From assembly GCF_013523125.1 (NCBI RefSeq), contig NZ_JAAMQJ010000011.1, positions 1-64,000 of the forward strand: a DNA stretch of 64,000 nt, written 5' to 3'. The stretch's first letter is position 1. Every line of letters starts with the position of its first letter. The position numbers and the translations under genes are program-made. The DNA comes from Pseudomonas entomophila (GTDB taxonomy: Bacteria; Pseudomonadota; Gammaproteobacteria; Pseudomonadales; Pseudomonadaceae). The notes beneath the pieces were generated by a model. That model searched no databases and was not told the DNA's origin. It saw nothing but the letters and a program-made list of their open reading frames with translations. Positions 18,841 to 28,705 of this stretch are shown piece by piece.

Positions 18841-20091
18841 ATGTTCAGACCTCTTTTCGTATTCATCGGCACACGTTACACCCGTGCCAAGCGACGCAAC
18901 CATTTCGTCTCGTTCATTTCCCTGACCTCGATGATCGGCCTCGCCCTCGGCGTGGTGGTGATGATCGTGGTGCTCTCGGTCATGAACGGTTTCGACCACG
19001 AGATGCGCACCCGCGTCCTGGGCATGGTGCCCCATGCCACGCTGGAGACCGGGCAGGCCATCGACGACTGGCCGGCCCTGGCCAAACAGGTCCAGCAGAA
19101 CCCGCAGGTGACGGCCGTGGCGCCATTCACCCAGATGCAGGGGCTGCTGACCAGCGACGGCAAGGTGCAGAAGGTGCTGCTCAACGGCATCGATCCGGCC
19201 CGCGAGCGGCAGGTCTCGATCATCGACCAGTTCGTGCGCCAGGGCCGCCTGGACCAGCTGGCACCCGGCAGCTGGGGCATCATGATCGGCGACAAGGCCG
19301 CTGCCAAGCTGGGCGTGGGCGTGGGTGACAAGCTCACCTTCGTCGCCCCGGAAGTCAGCGTGACACCCGCCGGCATGTTCCCGCGCATGAAGCGCTTCAC
19401 CGTGGTCGGCATCTTCCACGTCGGGGCCGGCGAGATCGACGGCTACCTGGGGTTGACCAACCTGTCCGACCTGTCCCGGCTGCACCGCTGGAAGGCCGAT
19501 CAGGTCCAGGGCCTGCGCCTGAAGTTCGACGACCTGTTCCAGGCCCCGCGTGTGGCCTACCAGATCGCCCAGCAGCTGGGCGAGGACCAGTACTACTCGC
19601 GCGACTGGACCCGGACCCACGGCAACCTGTACCAGGCCATCCGCATGGAGAAGGCGATGATCGGGCTGCTGTTGCTGCTGATCGTCGCCGTGGCGGCGTT
19701 CAACATCATTTCCACCCTGGTGATGGTGGTCAACGACAAGAAGGGCGACATCGCCATCTTGCGTACCCTGGGCGCTACGCCGGCGCAGATCATGGGCATC
19801 TTCATGGTCCAGGGCACCATCATCGGCGTGCTCGGCACCTTGATCGGCGGAGTGCTGGGCATTCTCGCCGCGCTCAATGTCAGCGCCGCCATCGCCGGGC
19901 TGGAACGGCTCATCGGCCACAAGTTCCTCAATGCCGATGTGTACTTCATCGATTACCTGCCGTCGCAGATCCTGGCCAGCGACGTCTGGATGGTCTGCGG
20001 CGCCGCCCTGATCCTGAGTTTCTTCGCCACCCTCTACCCGGCCTGGCGCGCCTCGCGCACGCAGCCGGCGGAGGCGCTACGTTATGAGTGA
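18841..20091 (+). CDS. lolC: Lipoprotein-releasing ABC transporter permease LolC
   Basis: Inner-membrane permease of the LolCDE complex, which extracts mature outer-membrane lipoproteins and hands them to LolA. 416 residues with the family topology: one helix near 25-50, a large periplasmic domain, then three helices at about 270-300, 320-350 and 380-400. The N-terminus [20 protein letters not shown] is typical, which fixes the start at 18841. Overlaps lolD by 8 bp. A second copy of the fold, lolE, follows lolD. Confidence 0.94.
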   Translation: MFRPLFVFIGTRYTRAKRRNHFVSFISLTSMIGLALGVVVMIVVLSVMNGFDHEMRTRVLGMVPHATLETGQAIDDWPALAKQVQQNPQVTAVAPFTQMQGLLTSDGKVQKVLLNGIDPARERQVSIIDQFVRQGRLDQLAPGSWGIMIGDKAAAKLGVGVGDKLTFVAPEVSVTPAGMFPRMKRFTVVGIFHVGAGEIDGYLGLTNLSDLSRLHRWKADQVQGLRLKFDDLFQAPRVAYQIAQQLGEDQYYSRDWTRTHGNLYQAIRMEKAMIGLLLLLIVAVAAFNIISTLVMVVNDKKGDIAILRTLGATPAQIMGIFMVQGTIIGVLGTLIGGVLGILAALNVSAAIAGLERLIGHKFLNADVYFIDYLPSQILASDVWMVCGAALILSFFATLYPAWRASRTQPAEALRYE

Positions 20092-20782
20092 GTCGCGCAT
20101 GAGTGATACAGCCGTACTGAGTTGCCGCAACCTGGGCAAGTCCTACGAGGAAGGCCCGGAGCGGGTGCAGGTGCTGTCCGGCCTGCAGCTGGAGCTCCAG
20201 CCGGGCGAGCGCGTGGCCATCGTCGGCAGTTCCGGTTCGGGCAAGAGCACCTTGCTCAACCTGCTGGGCGGCCTGGACACCCCGACCGAGGGCAGCGTCT
20301 GGCTGGCCGGCGAGGAGTTGTCGGCGCTCGGCGAACGCGCCCGTGGCCTGCTGCGCAACCGCGCCCTGGGTTTCGTCTACCAGTTCCACCACCTGCTGCC
20401 GGAATTCACCGCGCTGGAAAACGTCTGCATGCCGCTGCTGATCGGCAGCACGCCGATTCCCGAAGCCCGCCAGCGGGCCCAGGCCCTGCTCGAGCGCGTC
20501 GGCCTCGGCCACCGCCTGAGCCACAAGCCGGCCGAACTGTCCGGCGGCGAGCGTCAGCGCGTGGCGATCGCCCGTGCCCTGGTCAACCGGCCCGGCCTGG
20601 TGATGCTCGACGAGCCGACCGGCAACCTCGACCACCATACGGCCCAGGGCATCCAGGAACTGATGCGCGAACTGTCCGGTGCCTCGCGCACGGCGTTCCT
20701 GGTGGTCACCCATGACCTGAGCCTGGCCCGGCAGATGGACCGCGTGCTGCGCCTGGAAGATGGCCGCCTGGTTCCGATCTAG
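20084..20782 (+). CDS. lolD: Lipoprotein-releasing ABC transporter ATP-binding protein LolD
   Basis: ATPase of LolCDE, 232 residues. Walker [10 protein letters not shown] near 47-55, signature [13 protein letters not shown], Walker [10 protein letters not shown]. The start at 20084 overlaps the lolC stop and has GGAGG 9 bp upstream; a second ATG at 20099 is an alternative that would shorten the protein by five residues. Tight overlap implies translational coupling with lolC. Confidence 0.95.
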   Translation: MSESRMSDTAVLSCRNLGKSYEEGPERVQVLSGLQLELQPGERVAIVGSSGSGKSTLLNLLGGLDTPTEGSVWLAGEELSALGERARGLLRNRALGFVYQFHHLLPEFTALENVCMPLLIGSTPIPEARQRAQALLERVGLGHRLSHKPAELSGGERQRVAIARALVNRPGLVMLDEPTGNLDHHTAQGIQELMRELSGASRTAFLVVTHDLSLARQMDRVLRLEDGRLVPI

Positions 20783-20853
20783 AGCGCTCGATCCGAGTCG
20801 ACCCCACGGGCCGCCGCGCGGTCCGTCTACCCGTTCAACTGGTGCTTTCGTAC

Positions 20854-22098
20854 ATGTTCAGACCCTTGCCCTTGTTCATCGGTGCCCGCTACACCCGTGC
20901 CAAGCGCCGCAACCACTTCATCTCGTTCATCTCCATGACCTCGATGATCGGCCTGGCGCTGGGCGTGCTGGCCATGATCGTCGTGCTGTCGGTGATGAAT
21001 GGTTTCCAGCGCGAGATGAGTTCACGCATCCTCGGGCTGGTGCCTCATGCCAGCCTGCTGGGCGAGCGCCCCCTCGATGACTGGCGCCACGTTGCCGACA
21101 CCGCCTTGAAGAACCCGGCGGTGATGGCGGCCGCGCCGCTGACCGAGCTGGACGGCATGCTCTCCTACAAGGGCGCCATGCAGCCGATCCAGGTCAGCGG
21201 CATCGACCCGGCCGAGGAGGGCAAGGTGTCCATCGTCGGCCAGCATATTCTCAGGGGCAGCCTGCAAGACCTGCGTCCCGGCGAGTACGGCGTGATCGTC
21301 GGCGAGCTGACCGCGCGACGCTTCGGCCTGCGTGGCGGCGACAAGCTGACCCTGATCGTGCCCGAGATCAGCAGCGCGCCGGGCGGGATCACCCCGCGCA
21401 TGCAGCGCCTGACGGTGGTCGGCGTGTTCAAGGTCGGCGCCGAGCTGGACGGCTCCCAGGCGTACATCCACGTCGCCGATGCGGGCGAGATGCAGCGCTG
21501 GGCGCCGGGGCAGGTGCAGGGCGTGCGCCTCAAGCTGCACGACCTGTATGCCGCGCCCCAGGTGTCCAAGGCCATCGCGGCGCAGTTGGGCGAGGGCTAC
21601 CGCGCCGATGACTGGTCGCACACCCAGGGTAGCCTGTTCAGTGCCATGAAGATGGAAAAGACCATGATCGGCCTGTTGCTGCTGATGATCATCGCCGTGG
21701 CGGCGTTCAACATCATCGCCACGCTGGTGATGGTGGTGAACGACAAGGGCGCGGACATCGCCATCCTGCGCACGATCGGCGCCACGCCGGCGCAGATCAT
21801 GGGGACCTTCATGGTCCAGGGCAGCCTGATCGGCATCGTCGGCACGCTTATCGGCGGGGTGCTCGGTGTCATCGCCGCGCTCAACGTCAGTGCGATCGTC
21901 GGGGCGCTGGAGCGGGCCACCGGGCAGCACATCTTCACCTCGGACGTGTATTTCGTCAGCAGCCTGCCCTCCGAACTGCAGTGGGGGGATGTCGGACTGA
22001 TCTGCTGCGCCGGGCTGGTGATGAGCTTCCTGGCGACCCTGTACCCGGCATACCGGGCCTCGCAGGTCGAGCCGGCGTATGCGCTGCGGTATGAGTGA
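20854..22098 (+). CDS. lolE: Lipoprotein-releasing ABC transporter permease LolE
   Basis: Second Lol permease, 414 residues, clearly paralogous to LolC (shared [34 protein letters not shown] and RASQVEPAYALRYE-type C-terminus). Same four-helix topology with a periplasmic core. The ATG at 20854 aligns with LolC; a GTG at 20842 would add four residues. The gap after lolD is 71 bp with no terminator, so one lolCDE transcript is likely. REP sequences follow. Confidence 0.93.
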   Translation: MFRPLPLFIGARYTRAKRRNHFISFISMTSMIGLALGVLAMIVVLSVMNGFQREMSSRILGLVPHASLLGERPLDDWRHVADTALKNPAVMAAAPLTELDGMLSYKGAMQPIQVSGIDPAEEGKVSIVGQHILRGSLQDLRPGEYGVIVGELTARRFGLRGGDKLTLIVPEISSAPGGITPRMQRLTVVGVFKVGAELDGSQAYIHVADAGEMQRWAPGQVQGVRLKLHDLYAAPQVSKAIAAQLGEGYRADDWSHTQGSLFSAMKMEKTMIGLLLLMIIAVAAFNIIATLVMVVNDKGADIAILRTIGATPAQIMGTFMVQGSLIGIVGTLIGGVLGVIAALNVSAIVGALERATGQHIFTSDVYFVSSLPSELQWGDVGLICCAGLVMSFLATLYPAYRASQVEPAYALRYE

Positions 22099-22124
22099 GG
22101 TGTGCAGCCGAGCTAGGAGCCGGT

Positions 22125-22287
22125 CATGCGTCGCCTGTATCGCGGGCAAGCCCGTTCCCACAGGGCCCGTGGGAGCCTGGCTTACCGCGGTATGGCTACG
22201 GGTGTGAGAGCCTGCCTTAGCGTGGTGTGGCTACGGGTGTGGGAGCTGGCTTGCCAGCGATAGGGCCCGGTCACGCGCCGTCTGTAT
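22125..22287. repeat. REP sequences downstream of lolE
   Basis: An inverted arm ATCGCGGGCAAGCCCG/TTCCCAC at about 22138-22160, two degenerate forward arms near 22168 and 22209, and an intact GTGGGAGCTGGCTTGCCAGC near 22239-22258 followed by the GGTCACGCGCCGTCTGTATC relic of the inner stretch. Intervening text GGCTACGGGTGTG occurs twice. Fills most of the gap between lolE and the aldo/keto reductase gene. Confidence 0.85.
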
Positions 22288-22385
22288 CCAGTTGAACGTT
22301 CCTCCCTGCGTTGCCGTCCGTACCTGTGAAGGCCGCCACGCCCTACCGGCCGCCTTCATGACTCAACGGCATCCAGGAGGCTTCA

Positions 22386-23468
22386 ATGAAATACCGTGCG
22401 TTCGGCAATACCGGCCTGTTCGTGTCCGAACTCGTCATCGGCAGCGTCCCCTTCGGCGGACGTGGTGCCTTCGAGAAGACCGGCAGCGTGGACGTCGGTC
22501 AAGCCACCCGCATGTTCGACCTGGCCTTCGAGGCCGGCGTGAATCTGGTGGACACGGCCGACCTGTACTCCCAGGGGCTGGCCGAGGAAATCGTCGGCAA
22601 GGCGCTCGGTGCCCGTCGCCAGTCGATCATCCTGGCTTCCAAGGCCCGCAGCCCGATGGGCGATAACCCCAACGACAGCGGGGCCTCGCGCTATCACCTG
22701 ATCCGCGCCTGCGAGGCCAGCCTCAAGCGCTTGGGCACCGACCACCTCGACCTGTACCAGATGCACAACTGGGACGGCGTCACGCCGATCGAAGAGACCC
22801 TGGCCGCGCTGGATCACCTGGTGCAGAGCGGCAAGATCCGCTATTTCGGCACCTCCAACTACACCGCCTGGCAAATGATGAAGACCCTGGGCAGCGCACG
22901 CCTGCATGGCTGGCAGCAACCGGTGTCGCAGCAGATCTACTACACCCCCGAAGCCCGCGAGGCCGAGTACGAGCTGCTGCCGATGGCCCTCGACCAGGGC
23001 GTCGCGACCCTGGTCTGGGGCCCGTTGGGCGAAGGTCTGCTGACCGGCAAGGTCCGCCGCGGGCAGAAGACCCCGCCAGGCACCCGCCAGGGCAACGACT
23101 GGCCGGAACCCTACGTGCATGACCGCGAACGCGCCTACGACATCATCGAGACCCTGATCGAGGTCGGCAAGCGCCATGACTGCTCGCCCTCGCGCGTGTG
23201 CCTGGCCTGGTTGAAGGACCGCCCCGGCATCACCAGCGTGATCACCGCTGGACGCTCCGAGGACCAGTTGCAGGACAACCTCAAGGCGGTCGAACTGGTG
23301 CTGCAGCCGGAAGACCTCGACCAGCTCGAACGGGCGACCCGCCTGGCGCCCCAGTACCCGTACTGGCACCGCATCGCCGCCCAGATGGACCGCATCGACC
23401 CGGCCGAGGCACCGTTCATCGAGCTGTACCGTCAGACCATGGCCGACAACACGTCCGAGAACGGCTGA
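22386..23468 (+). CDS. Aldo/keto reductase
   Basis: 360-residue NADPH-dependent oxidoreductase with a TIM-barrel AKR fold. The catalytic tetrad is visible: Asp56 and Tyr61 in DTADLYSQG, Lys86 in LASKAR, His127 in YQMHNWD. The C-terminal part carries the NADP-binding [11 protein letters not shown] stretch. The start has CAGGAGG 5-10 bp upstream. It resembles the YdhF/Tas-type general aldehyde reductases; substrate unknown. It stands alone between lolE and a convergent methyltransferase. Confidence 0.92.
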   Translation: MKYRAFGNTGLFVSELVIGSVPFGGRGAFEKTGSVDVGQATRMFDLAFEAGVNLVDTADLYSQGLAEEIVGKALGARRQSIILASKARSPMGDNPNDSGASRYHLIRACEASLKRLGTDHLDLYQMHNWDGVTPIEETLAALDHLVQSGKIRYFGTSNYTAWQMMKTLGSARLHGWQQPVSQQIYYTPEAREAEYELLPMALDQGVATLVWGPLGEGLLTGKVRRGQKTPPGTRQGNDWPEPYVHDRERAYDIIETLIEVGKRHDCSPSRVCLAWLKDRPGITSVITAGRSEDQLQDNLKAVELVLQPEDLDQLERATRLAPQYPYWHRIAAQMDRIDPAEAPFIELYRQTMADNTSENG

Positions 23469-23526
23469 CAGCCCGTGCGGCACAGAGAGCCGCTTCCCTG
23501 CGAGGCGAGCCTTTGGTCGCCTGGCC

Positions 23527-24285
23527 TTACACCTGGCCGATCCGCAGGTTGATCGGCCAACGGACCAACCGCTGGACCTGCGCCTGCCCCCAAAAGGTCG
23601 CCAGGTCGGCGGCGAACCGTTCGAACAAGGCCTGTTCGCCTGCTTCGCGCGCATGGCGCACTGCCGACCATGTCGAGACATAGCCCAGAAACGCCTCCAA
23701 GGTCCAGGTCAGCTCGATGCTCATCACAGGTGCCTTGAACTCGGCGAACGGGAAGTCCAGGGTGGCGTAACCGCTGTCGACCAGTTGCCGCTCGGGTGGC
23801 CAGAACGGGCCAATCTCGTGGTGGTAGAAGTCCATGAAACGCCCTTGCAGGTCATCCTCCAGGCGCAGCATCCCATAGCTGATCAACGCCAGTACGGCGC
23901 CCGGTGCGGCGCGGGTGCGCACCTGGGCGTAGAAGGCGGGCAGGTCGAACCAGTGCGCGGCCTGGGCCACGGTGATCAGCTGGGCGCCTTGGGCCGACGG
24001 CGGCAAGGCTTCGGCCGGGGCACAGGCGTAGTGAAGGTTGCCGTGCGCCTGGGCATGATCGAGCTGGTCCTGACTGGGGTCAAACCCCCACACGGTGTCG
24101 AAATGCTCGGCCAGCAACGTGGTCAGCTGGCCGTTGCCACACCCCACGTCGACGGCCAGCCGGCGGTCAGGGGCGGCATTGGCCAGATACGCAGCCAGCG
24201 TGGCGGGGTATTCAGGCCTGAAGCTGGCGTAGGCCTGGCCACCTTGGTCGAACCAGTTTTGTGAGGGCAGGGCAGGGGTGGTCAT
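23527..24285 (-). CDS. Class I SAM-dependent methyltransferase
   Basis: 252-residue cytoplasmic methyltransferase of the Methyltransf_11 type. Motif I VDVGCGNGQL (Asp46-Leu54) binds SAM, and the acidic residue after beta-2 is in WGFDPSQDQL. N-terminal NWFDQGGQAYASFRPEYP resembles the yeast Tmt1/trans-aconitate-methyltransferase-like group. The ATG at 24285 has GGAG about 9 bp upstream; an in-frame TTG five codons earlier contains that ribosome-binding site and so is not the start. Substrate unknown. Confidence 0.88.
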   Translation of the reverse strand: MTTPALPSQNWFDQGGQAYASFRPEYPATLAAYLANAAPDRRLAVDVGCGNGQLTTLLAEHFDTVWGFDPSQDQLDHAQAHGNLHYACAPAEALPPSAQGAQLITVAQAAHWFDLPAFYAQVRTRAAPGAVLALISYGMLRLEDDLQGRFMDFYHHEIGPFWPPERQLVDSGYATLDFPFAEFKAPVMSIELTWTLEAFLGYVSTWSAVRHAREAGEQALFERFAADLATFWGQAQVQRLVRWPINLRIGQV

Positions 24286-24439
24286 TCGGCAGGTCTCCAA
24301 TGGCTGACAACGTGCCCCTCACTGTAGCCCTCGGGCGTCTGCTGGTCAGCCCGAGGACGCGCCCGCGTGTGGTGCGTGCTTGGCTTTTGTGCGCCCAGGC
24401 TCTAGTCTCGGCGCCCTCTGGACATCTTGAGGAAAGACG

Positions 24440-25312
24440 ATGCGCCCTGTCATCAGCCGCCGGCACTTGCTGGCCGGCGCCGTGGGTGGTGCTGCCGCCC
24501 TGACGCTACCGGCCTGGGCCGACGACGCCGTGCGTCAACGCCTGGCGACACTTGAACGCACCCACGACCGAACGCTCGGCCTCTGGGCGCTCGATACCGG
24601 CAGTGGTCAGCGTCTGGCCTACCGTGCCGACCAGCGCTTCGCCTTCTGCAGCGCGTTCAAGGTGCTGCTCGCCGGCGCCATCCTGCAACGCAACGAGGCC
24701 GAACCTGGCCTGCTGGCGCAGCATCTTGACTATGACGCCGCCACACTGGTCACGTATTCGCCCATCACGCAGGAGCATCTCGAGACCGGCATGCGCGTGG
24801 CCGACCTGTGCGCTGCGGCGTTGCAGTACAGCGACAACACGGCCGCCAACCTGCTGTTGGCGCAGGTCGGCGGGCCTGCCGGCCTGACCGCGTTCGCCCG
24901 ACGGCTGGGCGACGCCGTGTTTCGCCTGGACCGTGACGAGCCGACGCTCAACACTGCGCTGCCAGATGATCCCCGCGACACCACCACGCCCTTGGCCATG
25001 GGCATGACGCTCCAGCGGCTGCTGCTCGGCGAGGCACTGACCTTGGAAAGCCGCCGTCAGTTGCAGACCTGGCTCGAAGGCAACACCACCGGCGCCACCC
25101 GGCTCCGCGCTGGTGTGCCCAACGACTGGCGCGTCGGCGACAAGACCGGCACGGGCGATTACGGCGTGGCCAACGATGTGGCGATCGTCTGGCCCCCTGG
25201 CCGCGCGCCATGGATCGTGGTGGCGTTCACCCGAGGCCCGGATCCTTCATCGCCTGGTGACAGTGCGCTCATCGCCGCAGCGATGCGCGAGGTCGTCGGC
25301 GCTTGGGGGTGA
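24440..25312 (+). CDS. bla: Class A beta-lactamase with twin-arginine signal
   Basis: 290-residue serine beta-lactamase hydrolysing the beta-lactam amide. All class A motifs are present: SxxK (Ser71-Ala-Phe-Lys74), SDN at 131-133, ExxLN (Glu167 to Asn171) and KTG at 235-237. Cys70 directly precedes the nucleophile, as in several L2/PenA-like and carbapenemase groups, but no partner cysteine follows KTG. The signal peptide contains SRRHLLAG (6-13), so export probably uses the Tat system. AGGAAAG precedes the start. No LysR-type ampR gene is adjacent, so expression is probably constitutive or controlled elsewhere. Substrate range cannot be read from sequence. Confidence 0.95.
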   Translation: MRPVISRRHLLAGAVGGAAALTLPAWADDAVRQRLATLERTHDRTLGLWALDTGSGQRLAYRADQRFAFCSAFKVLLAGAILQRNEAEPGLLAQHLDYDAATLVTYSPITQEHLETGMRVADLCAAALQYSDNTAANLLLAQVGGPAGLTAFARRLGDAVFRLDRDEPTLNTALPDDPRDTTTPLAMGMTLQRLLLGEALTLESRRQLQTWLEGNTTGATRLRAGVPNDWRVGDKTGTGDYGVANDVAIVWPPGRAPWIVVAFTRGPDPSSPGDSALIAAAMREVVGAWG

Positions 25313-25323
25313 GTGGCAAGGCA

Positions 25324-25480
25324 CAAGCTGCAAGCTACAAGCTACAAGCGGACAGTAGTGCGATACGCCAGGTGTTGACAGGACATTGATACGGCGCTGA
25401 CGCTCTGACTTGCAGCTTGCAGCTTGCAGCTTGCAGCTTGCAGCTTGCAGCTTGCAGCTTGCAGCTTGCAGCTTGCAGCT
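25324..25480. repeat. Heptamer element: short left arm, 59-bp core, long right arm
   Basis: Left arm CAAGCTGCAAGCTACAAGC (25324 on) contains one AAGCTGC and two AAGCTAC units and ends AAGCGG. After a unique core of about 59 bp, CTTGCAGC repeats as about ten heptamers from 25409 to 25480. The arms are reverse complements, so the element can fold back on itself. It starts 11 bp after the bla stop and ends about 118 bp before the ABC transporter gene. Confidence 0.93.
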
Positions 25481-25597
25481 CGACGGCACACACACCGCCG
25501 CACACGGTCCTACCTTCAGGCGACAGTGACCTACCCGGACGGCATTCCAACCCTTCGGTGGCACAATGCCTTTGATTCGATCGTTTTGGAGACCCTC

Positions 25598-27451
25598 ATG
25601 CTGCGTGTATTTGAGCAACGGCTCGACCCTTTTCCGCCCGATGAGGCACCGCCACCGCCCGCTGGCCTGGCGCGGTTCCTCTGGGCCTGCACCCGTGGCG
25701 CGCGCCGGTACATCCTGGCCTTCGCCGTGCTCAGCGCTGGCGTGTCGATCTACGAAGCCTGGCTGTTCGCCTTCCTCGGCCAGGTCGTCGACCTGCTGAC
25801 CACCTGGCAGGCCGGGGGCGAGGCGAGCGGTCAGGAGCAGCGCGTGCTCTGGGGCATCGGCCTCGTGCTGGTGGCCAGCGTCGGGCTGGTGGCGCTGCGT
25901 ACCATGGTCCAGCACCAGATCCTGGCGATCAACCTGCCGCTGCGGCTGCGCTGGGACTTTCACCGGTTGATGCTGCGCCAGAGCCTGTCGTTCTTCTCCG
26001 ACGAATTTTCCGGTCGGGTCACCACCAAGGTGATGCAGACCGCGCTGTCGGTGCGCGAGGTGCTGTTCACGCTGGTCGAGATCATCCCGGGGATCGGCGT
26101 CTACTTCGTGGCGATCGTCGCACTGGCCGGCGGCTTCGCGCTCAAGCTGATGCTGCCGTTCCTGGCCTGGATCGTGCTCTTCGGGCTGGCCATGGCGTAC
26201 TTCGTGCCGCGCCTGGGCAAGGTCGGGCAGGAGCAGGCGCACGCACGCTCGTCGATGACCGGCCGAGTATCGGACGCCTACACCAACATCACCACCGTCA
26301 AGCTGTTCTCCCATTCCAAGCGCGAGGCCCACTTCGCCCGCGCGGCCATGGAGGACTTCAAGCAGACCGGGTTCCGCCAGATGCGTCTGGTCAGCCAGTT
26401 CGAGATCGTCAACCAGGCGCTGGTGGTCGGGCTGATCATGGGCGCCGGCGGCTATGCCCTGTGGCTGTGGCACCAGGGTGACGTCGGCACTGGGGCAGTG
26501 GCTGCGATCACCGCCATGGCGCTGCGCATCAACGGCATGTCGCACTGGATCATGTGGCAGATGACCTCGCTGTTCGAGAACATCGGCACCGTGCAGGACG
26601 GCATGGACACGCTCACCCGGGGCCCCAAGGTGCAGGATGCGCCCGACGCCGGCACCTTGGTGACCCATGGCGGCGCGGTGACCTTCGACAACGTCAGCTT
26701 CAACTACAACGGTGAGCGTCAGGTCCTGCAGGGGTTGAACCTGGACATCCGCCCGGGCGAGAAGATCGGCCTGGTCGGGCGTTCCGGGGCGGGCAAGTCG
26801 ACGCTGATCAACTTGCTGCTGCGCTTCTACGACGTCGACAGCGGGCAGATCCGCATCGACGGGCAGGACATCGCCAAGGTGACCCAGGACAGCTTGCGCA
26901 GCGCCATCGGCATGGTCACCCAGGACACGTCGCTGCTGCACCGCTCGATCCGCGACAACATCGCTTACGGCCGGCCCGATGCCACCGATGCGCAGATCCA
27001 CGAAGCCGCGGTCGCCGCCCAGGCCGATGGGTTCATCAGCCAGCTCAGCGACCGTCAGGGCGGCACTGGCTACGACACCCTGGTCGGCGAGCGCGGCATC
27101 AAGCTCTCCGGCGGGCAGCGTCAACGGGTCGCCATCGCCCGGGTGATGCTCAAGAACGCGCCGATCCTGCTGCTCGACGAGGCCACCAGTGCACTGGACT
27201 CGGAGGTCGAAGTGGCCATCCAGGAAAGCCTGGACGAGATGATGCAAGGCAAGACCGTGATCGCCATCGCCCACCGGCTCTCGACCATCGCGGCCATGGA
27301 TCGCCTGATCGTGATGGATGCCGGGCGGATCCTCGAGCAGGGCACCCATGCCGAGCTGCTGCGCAAGAACGGCGTCTACGCACGGCTCTGGCAGCACCAG
27401 AGCGGCGGATTCCTGGGTGAGGACCAGGGCGTGCTCGACAGCGTGGAATGA
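25598..27451 (+). CDS. ABC exporter, fused permease and ATPase
   Basis: 617-residue half-transporter: N-terminal six-helix ABC membrane domain (about 40-340) and C-terminal ATPase with Walker A GRSGAGKST, signature [13 protein letters not shown] and Walker B ILLLDEATSALDSE. It forms a homodimeric or heterodimeric exporter of the MsbA/multidrug type; cargo unknown. The ATG at 25598 has TTGGAG just upstream. The reading frame is open back through the heptamer array, but that part is repeat translation and not protein. No partner half-transporter is adjacent. Confidence 0.92.
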   Translation: MLRVFEQRLDPFPPDEAPPPPAGLARFLWACTRGARRYILAFAVLSAGVSIYEAWLFAFLGQVVDLLTTWQAGGEASGQEQRVLWGIGLVLVASVGLVALRTMVQHQILAINLPLRLRWDFHRLMLRQSLSFFSDEFSGRVTTKVMQTALSVREVLFTLVEIIPGIGVYFVAIVALAGGFALKLMLPFLAWIVLFGLAMAYFVPRLGKVGQEQAHARSSMTGRVSDAYTNITTVKLFSHSKREAHFARAAMEDFKQTGFRQMRLVSQFEIVNQALVVGLIMGAGGYALWLWHQGDVGTGAVAAITAMALRINGMSHWIMWQMTSLFENIGTVQDGMDTLTRGPKVQDAPDAGTLVTHGGAVTFDNVSFNYNGERQVLQGLNLDIRPGEKIGLVGRSGAGKSTLINLLLRFYDVDSGQIRIDGQDIAKVTQDSLRSAIGMVTQDTSLLHRSIRDNIAYGRPDATDAQIHEAAVAAQADGFISQLSDRQGGTGYDTLVGERGIKLSGGQRQRVAIARVMLKNAPILLLDEATSALDSEVEVAIQESLDEMMQGKTVIAIAHRLSTIAAMDRLIVMDAGRILEQGTHAELLRKNGVYARLWQHQSGGFLGEDQGVLDSVE

Positions 27452-27661
27452 CCTGCACGACAGGGCGGTGCCGGACAAGAGCCTCGGCGCAGCCCTGAGA
27501 TTCAGCGCCACCTGGCCGGGCGCCCGCAGGTGCCCGGCAACACCTTTCTCGAGTCAAGGGTGAGCCTTCGACATGGCGTCATGCCACAGCCTCCATGACG
27601 TCTTCGGTTGGCTGCACCCGAATGCGACGCCTGGTCGTGTCGTCTGAGCGAAGACAGCACC

Positions 27662-28624
27662 TCAGCCGGCGAGACGCTGATTCACCCAGGCGTGACTGTG
27701 CGCCTGCACCTGCTGAGCCAGCGGCACCGGGAAGTGGAGAAAACCATGGGGGGCAGCGGGCAGCAGGTGCGTTTCGACCGCCGCCACCTGCGACCAGCGT
27801 TCGGCCATCAGCCGCGTATCGTCGCGCAGCGGGTCGAGTTCGCCGACTAACAACAGGGCCGGCGGCAGGCCTTCGAGAGCCCCGTACAACGGCGACAGGG
27901 GTGGGCTACGGCGTTGCTGGTCGCTCATGTCTGGGGTCAGGCGCCGCAGCGCCTCGACCATGCCCGGACCGTCCAGCACCAGGGTGTCGGGGCCGGCGCT
28001 GCGCACGCTGGGCGTGCCGGTGAGGTCGTAGACACTGTAGTAGAGCACCGTCCCCGTGATACGTGCCAGCAGGGCGGGCCAGGCCTTGAGCGACAACAAG
28101 GTCGCTGCGGCCAGGTGGGCGCCGGCCGATTCCCCGACGACGATCACCGGCAGGCCGGCGAAGGCTTCGTCCTCGCTCTCCAGCAGCCAACGTGCGGCCG
28201 ACAGGCAATCGTCCAGCAGGCCCTGGAGCGGAGTCGTGGTCGCCAGACGATAGTCCACCGACACCACCGTCACCTGACAGGCCTTGACCAGCGCCGCATT
28301 GACGTCGTCGTTCATCTGCGCGTTGCCGATGACCCAGCCCCCGCCGTGGATGTCCAGCACCAGGCCTTTCGACGGACCGTCCGGGCGGATGATGCGCACC
28401 GGCACGGGGGTGTCCGCCAGGCCGCCCAGGCGCGTGCGGGCCTGCAATCCCTGCTTGGCCAGGCTTCGCAGGCCGGCGAGCTGGCCGGCGCGCAGCAGGG
28501 TCTGGATCGCCGTCGGCGCCAGACGATTGCGGATACGGAACCGCGGCAGCCAGGCCAGTGTACGGTTGAAGCGCTGCATCTGGGCGATCGTGTCTGCAGC
28601 GTGCCAGGGGGCTTGAGGGGTCAC
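27662..28624 (-). CDS. HSL-family alpha/beta hydrolase (esterase)
   Basis: About 320 residues, cytoplasmic esterase of the hormone-sensitive-lipase family. The oxyanion motif HGGG is at 93-96, nucleophile Ser166 in GESAG, acid Asp264 or Asp268 in ELDPLRDD and His293 in PHGFLHFP. The start is uncertain: I prefer the GTG at 28624, which has GAGG about 10 bp upstream, over GTG codons at 28630 and 28657. Likely hydrolyses short-chain acyl esters. Convergent with the ABC exporter gene and followed upstream by an APC permease gene in the same direction. Confidence 0.87.
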   Translation of the reverse strand: MTPQAPWHAADTIAQMQRFNRTLAWLPRFRIRNRLAPTAIQTLLRAGQLAGLRSLAKQGLQARTRLGGLADTPVPVRIIRPDGPSKGLVLDIHGGGWVIGNAQMNDDVNAALVKACQVTVVSVDYRLATTTPLQGLLDDCLSAARWLLESEDEAFAGLPVIVVGESAGAHLAAATLLSLKAWPALLARITGTVLYYSVYDLTGTPSVRSAGPDTLVLDGPGMVEALRRLTPDMSDQQRRSPPLSPLYGALEGLPPALLLVGELDPLRDDTRLMAERWSQVAAVETHLLPAAPHGFLHFPVPLAQQVQAHSHAWVNQRLAG

Positions 28625-28705
28625 GTTCACAGGTCCTCGTTCGGCCGGTGCATGCACCAGCAGGTCTTGAAAGGGCGCTTGCAGCCGGTCATGGCCGTGG
28701 CGTTC

